From Trichoplax adhaerens (Eukaryota > Placozoa > Uniplacotomia > Trichoplacea > Trichoplacidae): a stretch of 64,000 bases of DNA. Positions 12,328 through 26,906 of the stretch are shown here, in pieces. Under the pieces are notes generated by a model. That model searched no databases. It was not told the origin of the DNA and worked only from the letters and a program-made list of their open reading frames with translations. The stretch spans positions 2,304,297 to 2,368,296 of the forward strand of contig NW_002060951.1 in the NCBI RefSeq assembly GCF_000150275.1. The letters are read 5' to 3'. Made by a program: the position numbers and the translations under genes. The stretch's first letter is position 1. The number at the start of each line of letters is the position of its first letter.

Positions 12328-14778
12328 AATTAGCAACCTTCATCTCTTCAATTTTGGAGTTATTGAGCTTTTTGTAACACTCAAAACTGCATAATGGTAA
12401 ATTTAATTTAGAATCAGCATACCGGCGAAAATTCTTACAACCGTCTACTGTACATAATTCTCGTTCTTTCGGGCTGTAAATATAATTGTTGAATGATGAG
12501 TATCACCTTACTCGAATAGTAACCATGGAAAATGTTATTAACAGATTTAATCATCAAAAGTCACCGCGTTCATGGCAGAAGCAAAAGTAGAATAACAAGA
12601 ACTCACATTTTTATGGTCTGAGCGATCATAGGGAATTCTATGTTTTCAGGAAAGGATAAGCTAAAAAAATTTACACGATTTGTATAACGGATTCTTGGAA
12701 TATCTTTACTTCCCATAGACTTCTAAAAGTGATAATATAGGAATTTTATAAGGGATTAGGATGAAAATAGTGTATCATCTAATCCTACTTTTAAGTGTAT
12801 ATGCGCTATTTGAGTTAAAGTTGCACATATCATAATGCTTACCTTAGCTGCATCTTTTCGAGAACGACTAGCTTGTTTGTACAATAATTTATCAATAGTT
12901 TGGGCCTATCATAAGTAAATAATTTTAAGCTGATTCTTATCTCAGACAAACATCAATTAATTACTTATGGCTTTACTGTTAGCCAATATAAACGTAAGTA
13001 AAGTGCCCTAACTTTATTCTGTTCAATTTTTTTTGCAATTTGTAACTTTCTCTTTGTCGCTCGCTGTTGCTTCCGTTGTAACATTTCTTCCGTTACCTCT
13101 TTGCTTTGCTTGCGTCCTAGTTAAGAAAGTGGGATGTTAACTTAGAATAGATCTTTCCAATTTTCTTAGCCGTTTTTATCAAGTGTAGTAATGCATATTA
13201 CTATTAACTAATTGATTACCCATAGGTAGTTCTAGTAAAGGTTCTACATATTCTACTTCTCCCATCATCGCTCGCTAAACGTAACGATTGAATAAAGTCC
13301 AGATAATTTCAATAGTACAATAGTCCATCTTTATAATTTTTAAACAAGCACATAGTCTCACTTGTCTTGCAGTCATCATGGATTTCTTCCTTGCAGTTCT
13401 GACTCTTCCATTTTCATCTAAGTCTCCGCTTTCCAGAGCAGCAAGCCATTCGTCCTCACTTATACAAATATGCAATGAACGAATGATACACGTTGACAAT
13501 GGTGTAAAGCAGAAGACAAAATTAGATTTCTATAAATAAATATAGCAGTTGTTCTTGGACTATAAAGGGCTGCTCTTCTACCTGTCTCCATTTTCTACAT
13601 TGACTTCTTGGGATTTTTCATCTGCAGATGCTGTTCATATAGATTATTTCATTAAGCCATAGCTATACATTTTTGGCAATACTGGCCTTATAAAATTGTA
13701 TTAATTATGCTATGTACAGTATACTAAAAGATAGAAAATAATGCATTTTATGATTTTACCATAATGTTCATCTTCGTGTCTTTCGCTATTAGCACTGTAG
13801 ACCTCTATATCTTCCTCTTCTTCAGATACCATAAACTCTCTAACCCTGTGATACAAGATAGGAGTCTATCTTAATTTATTCATAAAACGCTAGTATTTTA
13901 GGAGCCCGATTTACAGTATACGGGCGTAAAACTCTAGTTTATGAATGATTGTACGTTGTTATGCAGTTTATTCAATTTCGCGAGATTTTAGTGCAAGGGG
14001 CTAGTGTACCTCTCATGATAGTCGTTTATGACAGTAAATGCACTATAAAAGAATTGAAATAATTTAAATCCTGCAATTTTTTAATGGGACAAACTTACTG
14101 TGCGTGGGTCGTAGCTAATGTTTGGCCACCAAGTTTAATCTTTAATTTGACTTCTCTACCTTTACTTTCAGACGACTCTTCCATTGAGCCATGTTCTTTC
14201 TTTCTTTTATGTTTCTTATGCTTATGTTTATGCTTCTTTTTATGAGTTGGTCCTGAATAAGATAAAGCTAAGCTGTAGTCTGATCTACCTATTTATACCT
14301 TTACTAAATCATACGGTGTAAATGATCGTATGGTAGATACTACTAGATACTATTGTGGTCAATTATAATAATTAGTTTCACGATCACTGCATCGGCATCA
14401 GGATGAGCAAGTAAAGAAATGATATGTAGTTATGCCCCAACTGCTATTGATATACCTAATTGTTTAATACAGTAAATGAAAGTATTGAAAATCTAATCTC
14501 CAACAATAGTAGAATTAAATATTACGTAGATTTGTAAATTTATCTACCAAAAATAAAAATTGACCTATCTAATGCGCTGCAATCAGAAGAGAAATACACA
14601 CCGTTGATTACTGAATATCTACAGTATACGTACAATATACTGTACATACTGTACTCTATACTGTATAATAGTTTCGTCAGTCTCATGATAAGGTGAAATG
14701 GTTAAAATACTACATCGTGAACTTACTTGAATTATTTACTTCCTCTTCCAATTCTTTATTCGATTTCTGTTTCCCCAT
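12328..14778 (-). CDS. INO80B: INO80 complex subunit B (PAPA-1/HIT zinc finger)
   Basis: This is a subunit of the nuclear INO80 chromatin remodeller. Reading on the minus strand from ATG 14778-14776, exon 1 (14727-14778) starts MGKQKSNKELEEE. The next exon (about 14100-14252) carries a very Lys/His-rich stretch (HKKKHKHKHKKHKRKK) followed by VKLKIKLGGQ, both typical of this subunit. Later exons give an acidic segment (about 13759-13843), the PAPA-1 segment EDEWLAALESGDLDENG (about 13375-13470), a segment at about 13200-13275, then TEEMLQRKQQRATKRKLQ (about 13050-13120) and NKTIDKLLYKQ (about 12845-12910). The last exon has the HIT-type zinc finger, CTVDGC then PLCSFECYKK, with stop TGA at 12328-12330. 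Domain order and length agree with human INO80B. Internal exon edges are approximate. It shares a 600-bp divergent interval with rabaptin. Confidence 0.9.
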
Positions 14779-15378
14779 TACAGTTCTTAATGCCGCGCCA
14801 ATCTATTGATGAAAATTAGTTTCAGCAACAACTGAAAATAATATTCCAATCTCTCTCTTCTCTCTTCAGTAGTCCACTAGTCCCCCTATACTGCACATTG
14901 CTCCATACAATCCGTTGATCTGCATCAATTCTTATGAGTTGTCAATTTCTAGAGCTTCTTCTAGCCGATATGGTGTGCCGATACCAGTACGGTACGGTAA
15001 GTCAATGTACTGTACACTGAGTGTACAGTACTGTATAGTATTGTACCGTAAATACTATTCAGGTGCTTGAGTACCGTACAGTACAGTACTGTGTATGGTA
15101 GTCACAAATACGGTACAGTGCAATGTACTGTACACTAGTGCGGTACTGTACTGTATGACACGGCCAGTCTGACTGTACCCTGCACTCTCCTGGTACGCGC
15201 ACAGTTGGATTGAAATCTAGCAAGATTCGAAAATGGCGTACGGCTATCTATCGCCACCAACTGGAGACTAACATTGAAACGATTTACTGTAAAATTGATA
15301 CACTATAAATAAGATTGCTGTTGTCACGATCGTTTACTTTAAATTGTGGCTTGAAAATTGAATTCATCCGGCTTGATT
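14779..15378. promoter_or_regulatory. Divergent 5' interval INO80B/rabaptin with palindromic repeat cluster
   Basis: This 600-bp gap between two start codons must hold both promoters, although no classical element was recognised. From about 14988 to 15172 it is packed with GTACTGTAC, GTACAGTAC and related words, often as perfect palindromes. Confidence 0.55.
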
Positions 15379-18300
15379 ATGGAGTCAACATTCGAAGCTA
15401 ATGATAATCCAGACGGTAGGTAGTATCCATATTTTGAACTTGGTGTTACAGACGGTCAAAAACTAATTTCCAAACTACACATTTATGCAATGGTTTTTAT
15501 GATAGCGGGTATAAACGCATATTAACGACTTAAATTATCTTAGCCAACTGTAAAATTATGTCTTTAAACCTACTGTTAAGATACTGAATAACACTCAATA
15601 CAAGAGCGTTGCTAGCTGATACTGGTTGACGTTATCAAATTAGTCAAAAATTAATCTGTAGTCTCAATTAATTACAGAATTATAGTACAGTAGTGTTTGA
15701 ATGTACTGTTTCCATTTGCATATTCTCGCTGACAAAATATGGACAATGCCATTCTACGTGATGATTACAATTTCGAATGACTTATCACACTGTAAGGTAG
15801 ATCATCTTTTCGTAGCAAAGATGATCACATTAGTGCGTAATACAGTATGTAATCGCTCAATAATGCAGTACTAATTCAGAATTACATACTGTATGATATT
15901 TCAGACTTCAAACGTGAAACATATTCGTTATTACTATACTTCTTAATCACAGGCCACGGCTACAAAGATGTTGAATAGAGATCCGTTAAAAAGTGTCTAC
16001 CTATTTACTTCGCTTCATGTTCTAGTGATTGCTATTCCTAGAAAAGCTGTTTGTGCAATATTGTATGAAGTATAAGTATTGTACTTCATCTACTATGTAC
16101 TGTACTGTATGGAGCTAAACTATCAACCTTTATTAGCCAGATTGTTATACCGCACGAGTAGATAGATACATATCAGCTCTTGAGATTTTTGTTCGTTTTA
16201 TACTACGAAAATGTTCTATGAATAACGATGTGCTTGCACCCTTATTTCTCTAGTTTTTACTCCTCTATCTTATCTCGTACTTCTTCAACATTAATTGAAA
16301 GTTTCACTCACGCGTCGTGTAAATGTATCGATTAGAATTGTATAAACTTACATTATGAATCAAAGTAACTTATATACGCTCTCATACCTTTATTCATATG
16401 TCATCAACGAATCTTTACCTGTGCCTTAGTATATGCGTACTATGCGAATTTACTTTCTTTAATAAGGGAACCCTAAACTAAAAGAAGTTAAATAGATACA
16501 GTACTGTATAAATACTATACATCAATCTAAAAATGTAACAGTGTACCTTATACAGAAGCCGTCTAGACAAATACTTTCGTGGCCAGGATTGTATGGCATA
16601 GCAATTTTAATTTGGTGTAATCTTAATAACAATTTCATGTATTTAATATTAACTGCATGATCGATCACCTTACTTAGATTTGCAAAAGCAGCTCCAGCGA
16701 CTGAAACAACATGAAACGGAATTAATGGAAAAAAATAGAGAACTGGAGCAAGAATTTGGTGTTAAACGTGCACAGTTTATGAAATTGTACTTGACTAAGG
16801 AAGGTAAGGTTGCTTAGAACGATAAGAAATTTTCAATCGCTGTGCTTTATCATATATTTCGGGTGCGTTGCATACTAGGCTGGGCCATTGTAGTTGGAGA
16901 CTGATTACATACTTACAATAATATATTTCCTGTAAAGTGTACAGCTTTAGCTATTGTGAAACCATTGATTGATGAACTGTTTCAAATCTTTTAACAGATT
17001 AGCAATTTATTCAGTATACTGTTATACCCAGATTTTCCTTCGGCGTATGAAACTCAATAGTAATACTTCGCTATTATACGTAATTTACATTAGCAATGCA
17101 ACCATATATTCTGCCCTTCTAGATGAATCATCTTACCATATTTATAACTAACTTATATAACTACTGTACAATGGGATACTTAAATTCAGCCTTGGATGTC
17201 ACAGTGCTGATGATACTTAATATCGATACAATTTTAATTTTAAAAAATTTAACTGCCATTATTATTACCGTAAGTAAGTGTAAACTTGAAGTGATGAAAA
17301 CTACCTACTGTTGAATAGAACAAGATTGCAACGTACAGTGCTGTGATCATAATGATAGTCACAGGACTGTAGAATATGAAATACTCAAGTTTACATTATG
17401 ATTTCGTGGTATCAACTGACGAGTTAGTTAAGATCGTTTATTCCGAGATGACGTCTTCTTATGTCACATTGAGCCATTATTTTAACGCTAGCTAGTGCTA
17501 CAGCATATTCCGGCATCAAACAGTGCTCCCAAAAGTTTGATATGAGATGTATTGTATAAGCAGTTAGCCTTAGTCTGCCATTATATTTATACCAATTTAT
17601 TCATGCTGCAATAGAGGAACTGAAGGCTTCTAAGAAAGAAGTAGAGCAGCTGCAATCTGAGGTCTTTCTGCTAAATGACCATTCGAAGAAGATAGAAGAT
17701 GAACTAAACGGTGTTAGAACAGCCGCCGCGCTTTCTGAGCAAGACAAGCAAGATGCTATAGAGAGCTTAAAACGACGTTACGAATCACAGTTGGAATCAT
17801 TTAAAGAATATGCCAATAGTATGTTCATCACTATTATACAGCATAATAAATATATTTAGAATATCTTCTAGAATGAGATTGTGAATATTACTGTAGATTT
17901 TGGAAACCAGTACGTGCTAACTTTTGATGATGAACTTCATCATCAATTTTTAAGGATTATCCTATAATAATTCGTCTTTCATTAATGTTCATATTCAAAA
18001 TAGGTAAGAACGAAAGTAGCACCGAATTTGAAGAAGAGCGAGCAAGACTGACTTTAATTATTGAACGATTAGAATTAGAAGTGAATGAACTGCGTAATAA
18101 TGCTCGTAAGCAAAGTACCTCACCAGCGAGCATAACTGATTTCGCTAATAAAGTCATACGGCGAAAAAACAATATTGTAACTGCAAAAGGAAGAACTCCT
18201 GCATCTAACGAGACACTGGAAGATAGTATGGAAAAGGTGTGTGTATTTCATACTCCACTGCTTTTATATAGTGATATTATCAAATTCATGATGGTAGTAA

Positions 18301-21300
18301 TTTAACAGTAATTGTGGAATAGCAAATTAATTTATATTTATTTAAAGGCACAGGAAACTGCAGATATGTTACGGTCTGTGGTTGTCCCTATGGAAGAGGT
18401 AATTAATTATAGTAGTATGGACTTTTTATAGATCAGTTTTATCTAATCTCTTCTTTGTTTAGGAAATTGCATCGCTTAGATCTAAGTTGCGAGAGACTCA
18501 AACTAAATTAAAATACTATGAAAATAAGGTGAGAGTGGCGATAATATGTAATAAGTAAACATTCATAAATTATATATATATATATAGCCGTTAATTTTAA
18601 CGCTTTTATTCTCGGTACTGTTAGCAATCGAAACATCAGATTGCGAATCAAAATCTAATCGATATTCAAGGAGATTTAGAAGGTGCCAATGAAGAGGTAC
18701 AATTTTACCAGTTCTTAGATTTACCACATACCAATCTAAGATTTCAGTTAATTGAATTTCTGTTACTACTCAAGTAAAAATATATATCGATTTTTAAATT
18801 AGGTTAAAGGGCTGCAGTCCTGCCTCAGTGCAGAGCGATCTTCCAGAACAGATCTTGAAATGTATGTTGCAGTTTTGAACACACAAAAAGGTTTGCTGAC
18901 AAATATCAACATAACTTTTAAATACAATGATTATATGAACACAATCTGTTTTTGTACTGTATCGATTGTTTTACTTGTTAATAACCATACATTATCAATA
19001 GATGTACTCCAAGAAGAGAAGCAACAGTTAGAAGAGGAATTTAGAAGAGGTTTGTTTGCTAGAATGAGATCTCTTTCAAAATATACTAGAATATACTATT
19101 TACTATTGGCACAAGTTTCAATTGGCTTGTTTAGTGAAAGATACAGTACAGCAGGCTAATAAAGCTTTAACATTCTTGGTTACAGTATGTAGGTTGTTAG
19201 AAGATGAAAAAATGGCGGGCAATGAACTTAAGCAGACATGGAAACTTGCCAATGACGGTTTTTTAGAGCGTCAGAAATCCTTTCAAAACGAAATTGATTG
19301 TATGAAAATTTTGCTATCTCCGCAGCAGCAAGAGATACTACAAGACATGTTATATAAGAAAGATAACAAAGAATCACATCCTTCCAACTACCAAGTGTCC
19401 AGTTCAATAAATTTTGCCAGTGTAAGTAATAATCGTGTAATTATAATAGTCACTGAAAATATCCTTAATAATCTTGGATGCAGATGTACAGTACAGTATC
19501 GTATTGCAATAAAAATAAATAGGCTAAACGAATATATTTTAAATCTTATCAGCAATCAGCAGATACTGGGATAATACTTCCAAACCTGCCAATTCAAAAG
19601 AGCGAGAACAATAATAAACTCCCTCCAGTAACTGAACAGAATAATCGTAATAGCACGGACGACACCTTAATTGATTTATCTAGCACCGATACTAGTAACA
19701 GATTAGGACCTGCATCATCGTTAACGTCACTAAATGTTAGCTCAAATTATGATGAAAGGATCAAGCGAGTCCAATCAGATAATAATGTAGCCAGTAGGGA
19801 TAAAAGTAAAAGTTTCAGCGTTAGCAGTCCTTATAGAGGCGATAGTGGATATTCACAGTGGACTAACGAGAATCAAATGCCTAATAAAGATAGCTTTTTC
19901 CGGAACGAATTAGCTTCACTGCAACAAGAGGTTATTAGTCCTAACTTCAATGATTGCAAGTTTTGAGATTAACAGCTACTTGGTAGTTTTCTTAACTTAA
20001 AATACCGTTTAAATCAAATAACATGCGTACTTGAATTAGGTTAAGCAGTTGAAGGAGAAGCTATCCAGCGCTGAAGCTTTATGCGATAACTATGAACTTC
20101 AACTTCAAAATTCTGAAAAGGATATCGCTACACATAGTGAAACACAGGAGAGCTTGAAATCACAAATTGAAATTGAAAAGGTAAGCAGGATGATATGGCA
20201 ATATATGCTCTCTGTGATACTTGTAGAAGGTTAACATTTTACCGCACTATTTGTGAATATTAATGTTTCATAAATTCATAGAATGTTGGGAAGATAGAAA
20301 GGCAGAGACGCCTAGCACTAGAAAAGAGCATGAAAACTGCTAACGACAAGAATGATGTGCTGGTACGCGTATTTACGAAGTTTTTCAAATTCTTTTCCTG
20401 GGGCTACCGTATTTTACTTACTAATGATCTTAAAATTCTGGTGTAATAGATAAAACAATATCGTGAGGAACAAGACAGAAACGAGAGGCTATTTTCTAGT
20501 ATAGAAGAAAGCTATAAGATTGCCCAAAAGCAAATAGCGGAGCAAATAGTTTGTATAATCAATTGACTGGCTGTCTTAGTAATCATTTATATATGGTTAA
20601 TCTCCAATAAATCTGACTATCGCATTTTGACTTACAGAAAGACTTATCTGACTCACGAAATAAGCTGACTGCTGAAGTAAGAATTTAGCGATTGGTCGAA
20701 GTAATTCTAATATTAGAGTATATATTAATGCTATCATCTAATAAAAATCACTATTACAATCCCTAGCTTTCAATGCTGAAAGCACAGTATAGTGCATTAC
20801 AGAACCAACAGCAAGCAGTTTCTAGTGGAAGTGCATCTTTATCCGCATTATCTCAGGTATTCTTTCACTATTTAATCGAATTATTTGTGAATCCTAGCTA
20901 ACTATAATTTTCTTTTTCGATAGGCACAAAGCAATTATCGAGAAGAAATTAATCAATTAAAGCAACAATTAACAGTGGAACGATCGAATTCTAAAGCTGT
21001 CGAAACAAAGTTAAAACGCGAAGTACTGTATTAATCTTAACCCAAGATATATTAAAATAGATTTTTAATAACAAAAGTTCTTTTTAATAGATTGACTACT
21101 TGACAAAAGAACTGACATCTTCATTATTAGATGGAAACCGAAACATTTCCCCAAAAATTGCTTCTCAAGGTGCAATTGTTGTCAAAATGCTAGTAACATG
21201 TAATTAGGCGAGATAGTAGTCGATCTTCAATGATATAGATGTTTGGTATTGATAATAGTAGTATTGTTACTGTGTTAATAACTAGCGGTAACCCAAATAA

Positions 21301-21800
21301 TAACATTTGTAGGTGTCTCAGAGTTTGATCCTTTCGCAGCAGTGTTCCCTAATTCATTTGTAAGTAACAGCTTATGGAATTTAATTTTGCCATAATAGAC
21401 TTTAACTGAAAAAGGATATATCCACACTTATTAAAGGTAGACAGTAATATGATACAATTGTTTAGAGCAATTCCAGCGTAGCAGAGAAGAAACAGGAAGG
21501 TGATAGTCATGCTGATGTTGAAGGCTTTTTGTATAGCAAACCTCAGTTTGAAACTGGCGAGGTAAGATATTAAATACATAGTATACCTTATGTTCATAAT
21601 AATTAATTATCAATACGTGGTAATAATATAGTTAAAAAAACTTAAATCATTCCGAGATGTATGATATAACAGTCGATGTATCTTCCTTACAAGCAGCAAC
21701 TGACTGCAAGGATGCTAAACTTTTTTGATCATATAATGCTTAGGAGAAATCGGAAAATGAACTCCTCGATTTAAGACAGCATTTACTTGGAAACCCTTAA
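15379..21800 (+). CDS. RABEP1: Rabaptin-like Rab5 effector (coiled coil)
   Basis: Rabaptins bind Rab5 and Rabex-5 and promote early endosome fusion. The ATG at 15379 opens a short exon (MESTFEANDNPD). After a 1.25-kb intron, exon 16677-16802 has LEQEFGVKRAQFMKLYLTKE, very close to the human rabaptin-5 N-terminal coiled coil, and exon 17616-17817 has EQDKQDAIESLKRRYESQLE. Many small coiled-coil exons follow (for example 18005-18235, 18348-18400, 18464-18529, 19010-19056, about 19195-19421, 19557-19927, 20046-20179), nearly all Glu/Lys/Gln-rich. The exon at 19557-19927 is a Ser/Asn/Asp-rich linker between coiled-coil halves. Near the end (about 21314-21360) is SEFDPFAAVFP, whose DPF word resembles an adaptor-ear binding motif. 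The last exon ends LLDLRQHLLGNP with TAA 21798-21800. Similarity is strongest N-terminally; RABEP1 versus RABEP2 cannot be decided. Confidence 0.82.
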
Positions 21801-23417
21801 ATGTACATATGTTCACACTGTAATATTTGGTAATTTGCTAATGAAAAAATTCGAGCTATCTATGTTATACGGTGATAGGTACGAAAGATAGATTTTATTT
21901 AATAATTGCATCTGAAAATGACCTAGCTATACTAACAATTTTATACACTATTTTTGTCAAATTATATTACAAAATTATTAATGCATTTATACGTCAAAAG
22001 AAATTTGATACCTTAAATTTCTCAACATAAATTATTATTCAATACCATCAAGTATCTGAATTAAAAATTATGACAGCTTTTGACTTAGTAGTTACGAGTC
22101 TTCTAATGACTATGTGCAATCGTGCATGTGGTATTAGCTACAGCTATTGTTAGGATCGATTATTAGTTAATACCATGCATTATATTATGTACTGTAGATA
22201 AACTGCAACTGTTGAATACTGCCATTTACTATAGGCGATAGTAATGTATTTAATTATACTTCCTGCACTAGCCTCTTAAAATTGTTGAAATACTACGGTT
22301 GGTTCCATATTTACGAATTATTACAATTAATTATAGGTTTGTGTCCTAAGCGGTGTGATATTTTACATATAATATCTTATGAAAACTGCGTTTATCTAAA
22401 ATAGATACAACCTAATATTATGCCTCAACGCATTTTAGCTCATTACAATCATTACTACCACATTAATTGCATACAAGTATATATATATATATATACATAT
22501 CCAATACATGCATACTCGCAAGTTCGCAATATAACAATATCTAGGAACTAGTATATACTACAGTGCTCGATGATATCGAAGACTGTGAGTATTTGGTATG
22601 TATAGGACATCGTTGCATCGTCAACTTACTTAAATGAATCAGCCTTTATACTTCCTAAAGCGTTCTACTTCACAATTTTAGTATACTACAATGAAATAAA
22701 CAAGTTTAAATGCTACTCTTTTATTATAATTATCGGTAAAAATGACCATGATCTTTATGTAACTCTAGCAACTTAATGTCATTAAATGCGTTTTAGAAAG
22801 TGAAATAAACTCTTGTTTTTATCATAATTAAAGGATTTAGGCCTTTCATTCTCCTCTAGAAAGTATGCTCCATTTTATCATATGCAAAAAATCGCCTACT
22901 TAAAACTAAATTGAATAAAATTAAACTGTAAAATAGTATTTCATTAAAACTTCTCATTTGTGATACTGTAAGTACAAAGGGAGACACAGTAAATATTCCT
23001 TAGAATTTATCCGAAGCGCATGTACACGAGTAGCTGCCTATTTTACGTAACTTCATTTCAATATTTATTTTGAATGATTGCCTCTACACAAAATTCGCAA
23101 AAATACAAGTCAAGTTCCCATCAAGTAACTAATCATCATCTTGCCGGGGCATCTAGATAGTGAATATAGTGTGCCATTACTTGCTTTTGTCAAAAATTTC
23201 TGCCAATGAAGCTCTAACCGAAGATCACGAAGAAAATTAAATATAATTACAGATTATGTATGAATAGCCAAGAACAGTAACACCCTGAAATGTTAAATAA
23301 ATTCTTACTTTGCATCATCAACTTGCAGCTGCAGTCGTTCCTACAATAATTAATGATCACAACATTTAGATATTACTATCTAAGCCGGTATTCTTAACAT
23401 GTTTAAATTTTAGCACT
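21801..23417. other. Convergent intergenic region rabaptin-TBL2
   Basis: These 1.6 kb of AT-rich sequence contain a (TA)n tract at about 22478-22494 and scattered ATAAA words. No gene and no dense TACTGTAC cluster was seen. Confidence 0.6.
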
Positions 23418-26400
23418 TTATTTCAGTAATAGCGCTTCACATGGCAAACATAGCTTATATTGCTGCACTGTTATAAATTTCGTTAATGCTGTCCAAAATC
23501 GCACCTTAATGGTTTCTGAAGTTGCTCTCCGTAAGCGACTAGTTAAATCTATAATAGTAGCTTTGAGACCAGTAGCATTATACCAAATGCGTATTGATCT
23601 ATCATTTCCACCAGATGAAGCTAAATATTTGGAAGATGGGTGCCACTTTATTGCGGTCAACACTTCTGCAGATAGAATTTGCAATGGTACTATTACATAT
23701 TAAAATTTTACTTATGAATAATATAGTGAATGCTTCTAATTACCAACCAGCATGCACATTGTCGATACTTTCGTCTAATTTTGCGTCATACGCAAAGAAG
23801 AAATCTATCCTCGTCCCAGAAGCTATAGCAACTGTTCGCGCATCTGGTGACAGGGCTATTAAACTAAAACCTTGCGTATGGCAACTTCCGGTCATCATAC
23901 AACGCGGATCTTGATCTAACCTGTAATGAACTGACAACAGAATTTTTTATCACATCTCTACAATGTATAAAATTTAATCCAAATAGCTAAATCTGAATTT
24001 ATTTATTGTGTACCACTGATATCCCAAATTTTCCAAAATCCATCCTTAGAAACAGTAGCCATTCTGTATATGATTATAATGAAGATAGTTCAATCTTCTT
24101 TGAAATGCATGATATGAACTTACGAATACATCAGTAGTGCCAACTAACTTTGAAACATCATCAGAAAAATTAAATGAATAAACGGCTGCCTTATGTCCTT
24201 TTAACTCCATGGCCCTCGAAACCTTAAAGCAGTTCGCGTGTGTATTAATTTAACAGTAACCATACTTTAGCAGGAATCGTCTCGCACTATACCTTAGAGT
24301 ATTCGTCTGATTTAGTAAACTCGACTTCCCATAGTTTAACATCCGAAATAAATCCTTAAAAGGTAATAAATTAAAATTAGTTGATTGATGTACGATATAT
24401 ATCTATCACTACAACACACTTTGAGTTACAAGGAATAATATCACTAATAATAACAGCCTAGTAACTCCAAATGGCGCACGAAGGCCACTCTACCTGAAGT
24501 AGCCACGAATTTCCCACAAGGTGATATCGCTGCATATGTATTTACAACCTGCAAGGTATCAATTTGGCAAAGTACTTCCCCTGCAACAAAAGTTTTCAAT
24601 CTTTAAAATATGCCTACTTAAAATATTTAGTAAAGCAATAAACCTTTCAAACTCCAAATGATCAAAGTAGTATCTTTTGAACAGCTCATAATATATTTTC
24701 CTGTTGGCGCAATGTTCAGCGCAATAATTTCTTGTTTATGTTTCTATAAAAGTAGAGATTGGCTTAATATGATGATAAAATATCCCTCTATTTATAATGC
24801 GATACACTTGTAAGTGCTAACTATACCACTGGAAAATCATAGGCAGGTGTAATTTCACCGGATCCATCGGCTTTTTTGCCAATTTTGAAAACTCGAATAG
24901 TATTTTCTTGTCCAAGGGAAACAATGAACGCTCTAAATGTCATTCATTTTTAGTATGTATAAATCATATATAAATACAACCTTACCAGAATAATTACTTG
25001 ACATTTAAGCAGGTATAAAAATACTATATCAAAGTAACAGCGAAATTAGTTTGAAGCATTACAGTACCTTATATCAGGGCTGACACTTATTCTTGAACCA
25101 TGATCTAATTCCACATTGACTCTAAGATACCTAGTAAAAGATACACACACTCTTTACTTCAACGCAATCCATTATAATTACATAGCAAAAATGATATTGT
25201 TATCATGCCTGGTAAGTAAATCAACAAGCTAAGCAGATTACTTAGGCATATTCAGTATACTCGTGTTAGCAATCACATATTCTATTCTACAATTGTATAA
25301 GCAATTAATATCGTATTTTCTTGAGTAAAACACAGATCACTTAATTTTCATGTTTCTTATGCTGCAATAAGTACAGCATACAACCACTTATTACATACAC
25401 AAATAATTATCATATTTATTGCTCTATAATGTGTAAATGTATTCAATAAACAGTTCCACAATTAATTTTAAAGAAAAAACGATGAATCAATATCTGACTT
25501 ACTTATGTTCTTTATTCTTAAATTCTTTAACACTCCATAATCTAACGCTGCGATCTTCATTAAGTATATCATAAAGATCATCATTCGGTTAAGTTGCAAT
25601 ATGAATAGTGAGTATTTATAACAACAAGCTGTAATCGCTTTGTTTGCATAATATGCTTGTATTTCTACTTAGTAGCCGATAAATACAGATATTTCGTATA
25701 TTATATCGCAGAACTATTGAAAACAATGCACACTAATAGCTATAAATTTTGCTCAGATATGAACGGCATGAATTTAAGTCTAACACAGACTACAGTACTG
25801 ACTATTTCAGTTAGCGCTAGCAAGTAAATCCAACCATAGTGAGTCATAGTATGAAAAAGCAGTGATATATCACTACAGTATGACATACGAATAAAAATTA
25901 TGTATGTTCAATATCTTCCAGACTATATTGCCCATTCAGTTAAAATCTTAACTACTGTACTAGATGCATATGTCAGAATGATCTAGTCTCCTATTTAGAG
26001 TTAAAATTATTGTTACGGAACAATAAGTAAGTTGCCCGTCATTCAACATTGCCATTGAAAGCACTTAATAGCTTTTAAAGAATCGAAAATAACTAATCTG
26101 ATAGGTGGTAGAGCTTTAGGGTATTATCAGACTACAGTAAAGTCTGATTTAAATTAGCCTTATCCGCCATATCCTGAGCAGGAAGTTAGCATAAAGCAAA
26201 TTTATATCTTATCCTATTCAGTAAATTAAGTAGCAAAAATAGCTTATTTCAATGATACAGCATCTATAGGTCCTAAAATCTACGAGTGTTACACGATTAT
26301 CTAAAGCAAAGCTAATAGTAATAATATAATAATCAATGACATGCAATCTAATAATGTATCAATTTTAGTAATCCACGTCAGTAGCAGATACTAAAATGAA

Positions 26401-26906
26401 AAATTACGCCATTAAAGCAAAGGCAATTTTCCATGAGCCGTGAATCACCCGTGATGGGGAATTCATTTATTCAAGGGCTGCAATGAAATCATTAGCTCAA
26501 CTACAGTATCTAAATTTTAATTTATACAGTATATACGTACATTACCTTCAGATGTTGATGCCAAGTATTTAGCATTTATACTAAACTCAATATCGATAAC
26601 ATCGCCAGTATGACCTTTCAATGTAGTTAATAGTAATGGATGGGATAAAACTGGAGGGCTGGGAAATTTTTTACCGCTAACATGTTTGGCTCTTTTTTTA
26701 CTAACGGTTGCACTCGAATCACCAGTATTATCTTTCTCCTGATTACTACTCCCACTATCAAATAACTTATCGTAAGTTTGGCGTTCTATCCTCTCCTTAC
26801 TTTTTTGTTTATAAATACAAATAATTGTAATAACTATAGCTATAACGGCAGAAAATATAGCGATGGGAACATGCAGTATTCCTGTTTCAGCGTCGTAGCC
26901 TGCCAT
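23418..26906 (-). CDS. TBL2: Transducin beta-like protein 2 (membrane-anchored WD40)
   Basis: TBL2 is an ER-membrane WD-repeat protein linked in animals to PERK signalling. The ATG at 26906-26904 gives MAGYDAETGILHVPIAIF, which runs into a membrane segment (AVIAIVITIICIY), then a basic and acidic linker and the first WD repeat (LKGHTGDVIDIEFSINAKYL). A longer frame upstream is made of repeat-derived Tyr/Ser/Thr/Val-rich codons and was not used. Further exons on the minus strand, read at about 25500-25567, 25070-25130, 24840-24940, 24650-24750, 24490-24600, 24290-24350, 24130-24235, 24010-24060 and 23740-23925, give DRSVRLWSVKEF, VNVELDHGSRISVSPD, GKYIMSCSKDTTLIIWSLK, AMELKGHKAAVYSFNFSDD and SKDGFWKIWD, in the order of human TBL2. 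The last exon, with DRSIRIWYNATG, ends at 23418. Borders of middle exons are approximate. Confidence 0.88.

Noticed and set aside
22478-22494. TA dinucleotide tracts here and at about 18561-18588 and 61930-61948
   Set aside because: These are ordinary microsatellites in AT-rich introns or spacers with no further structure.
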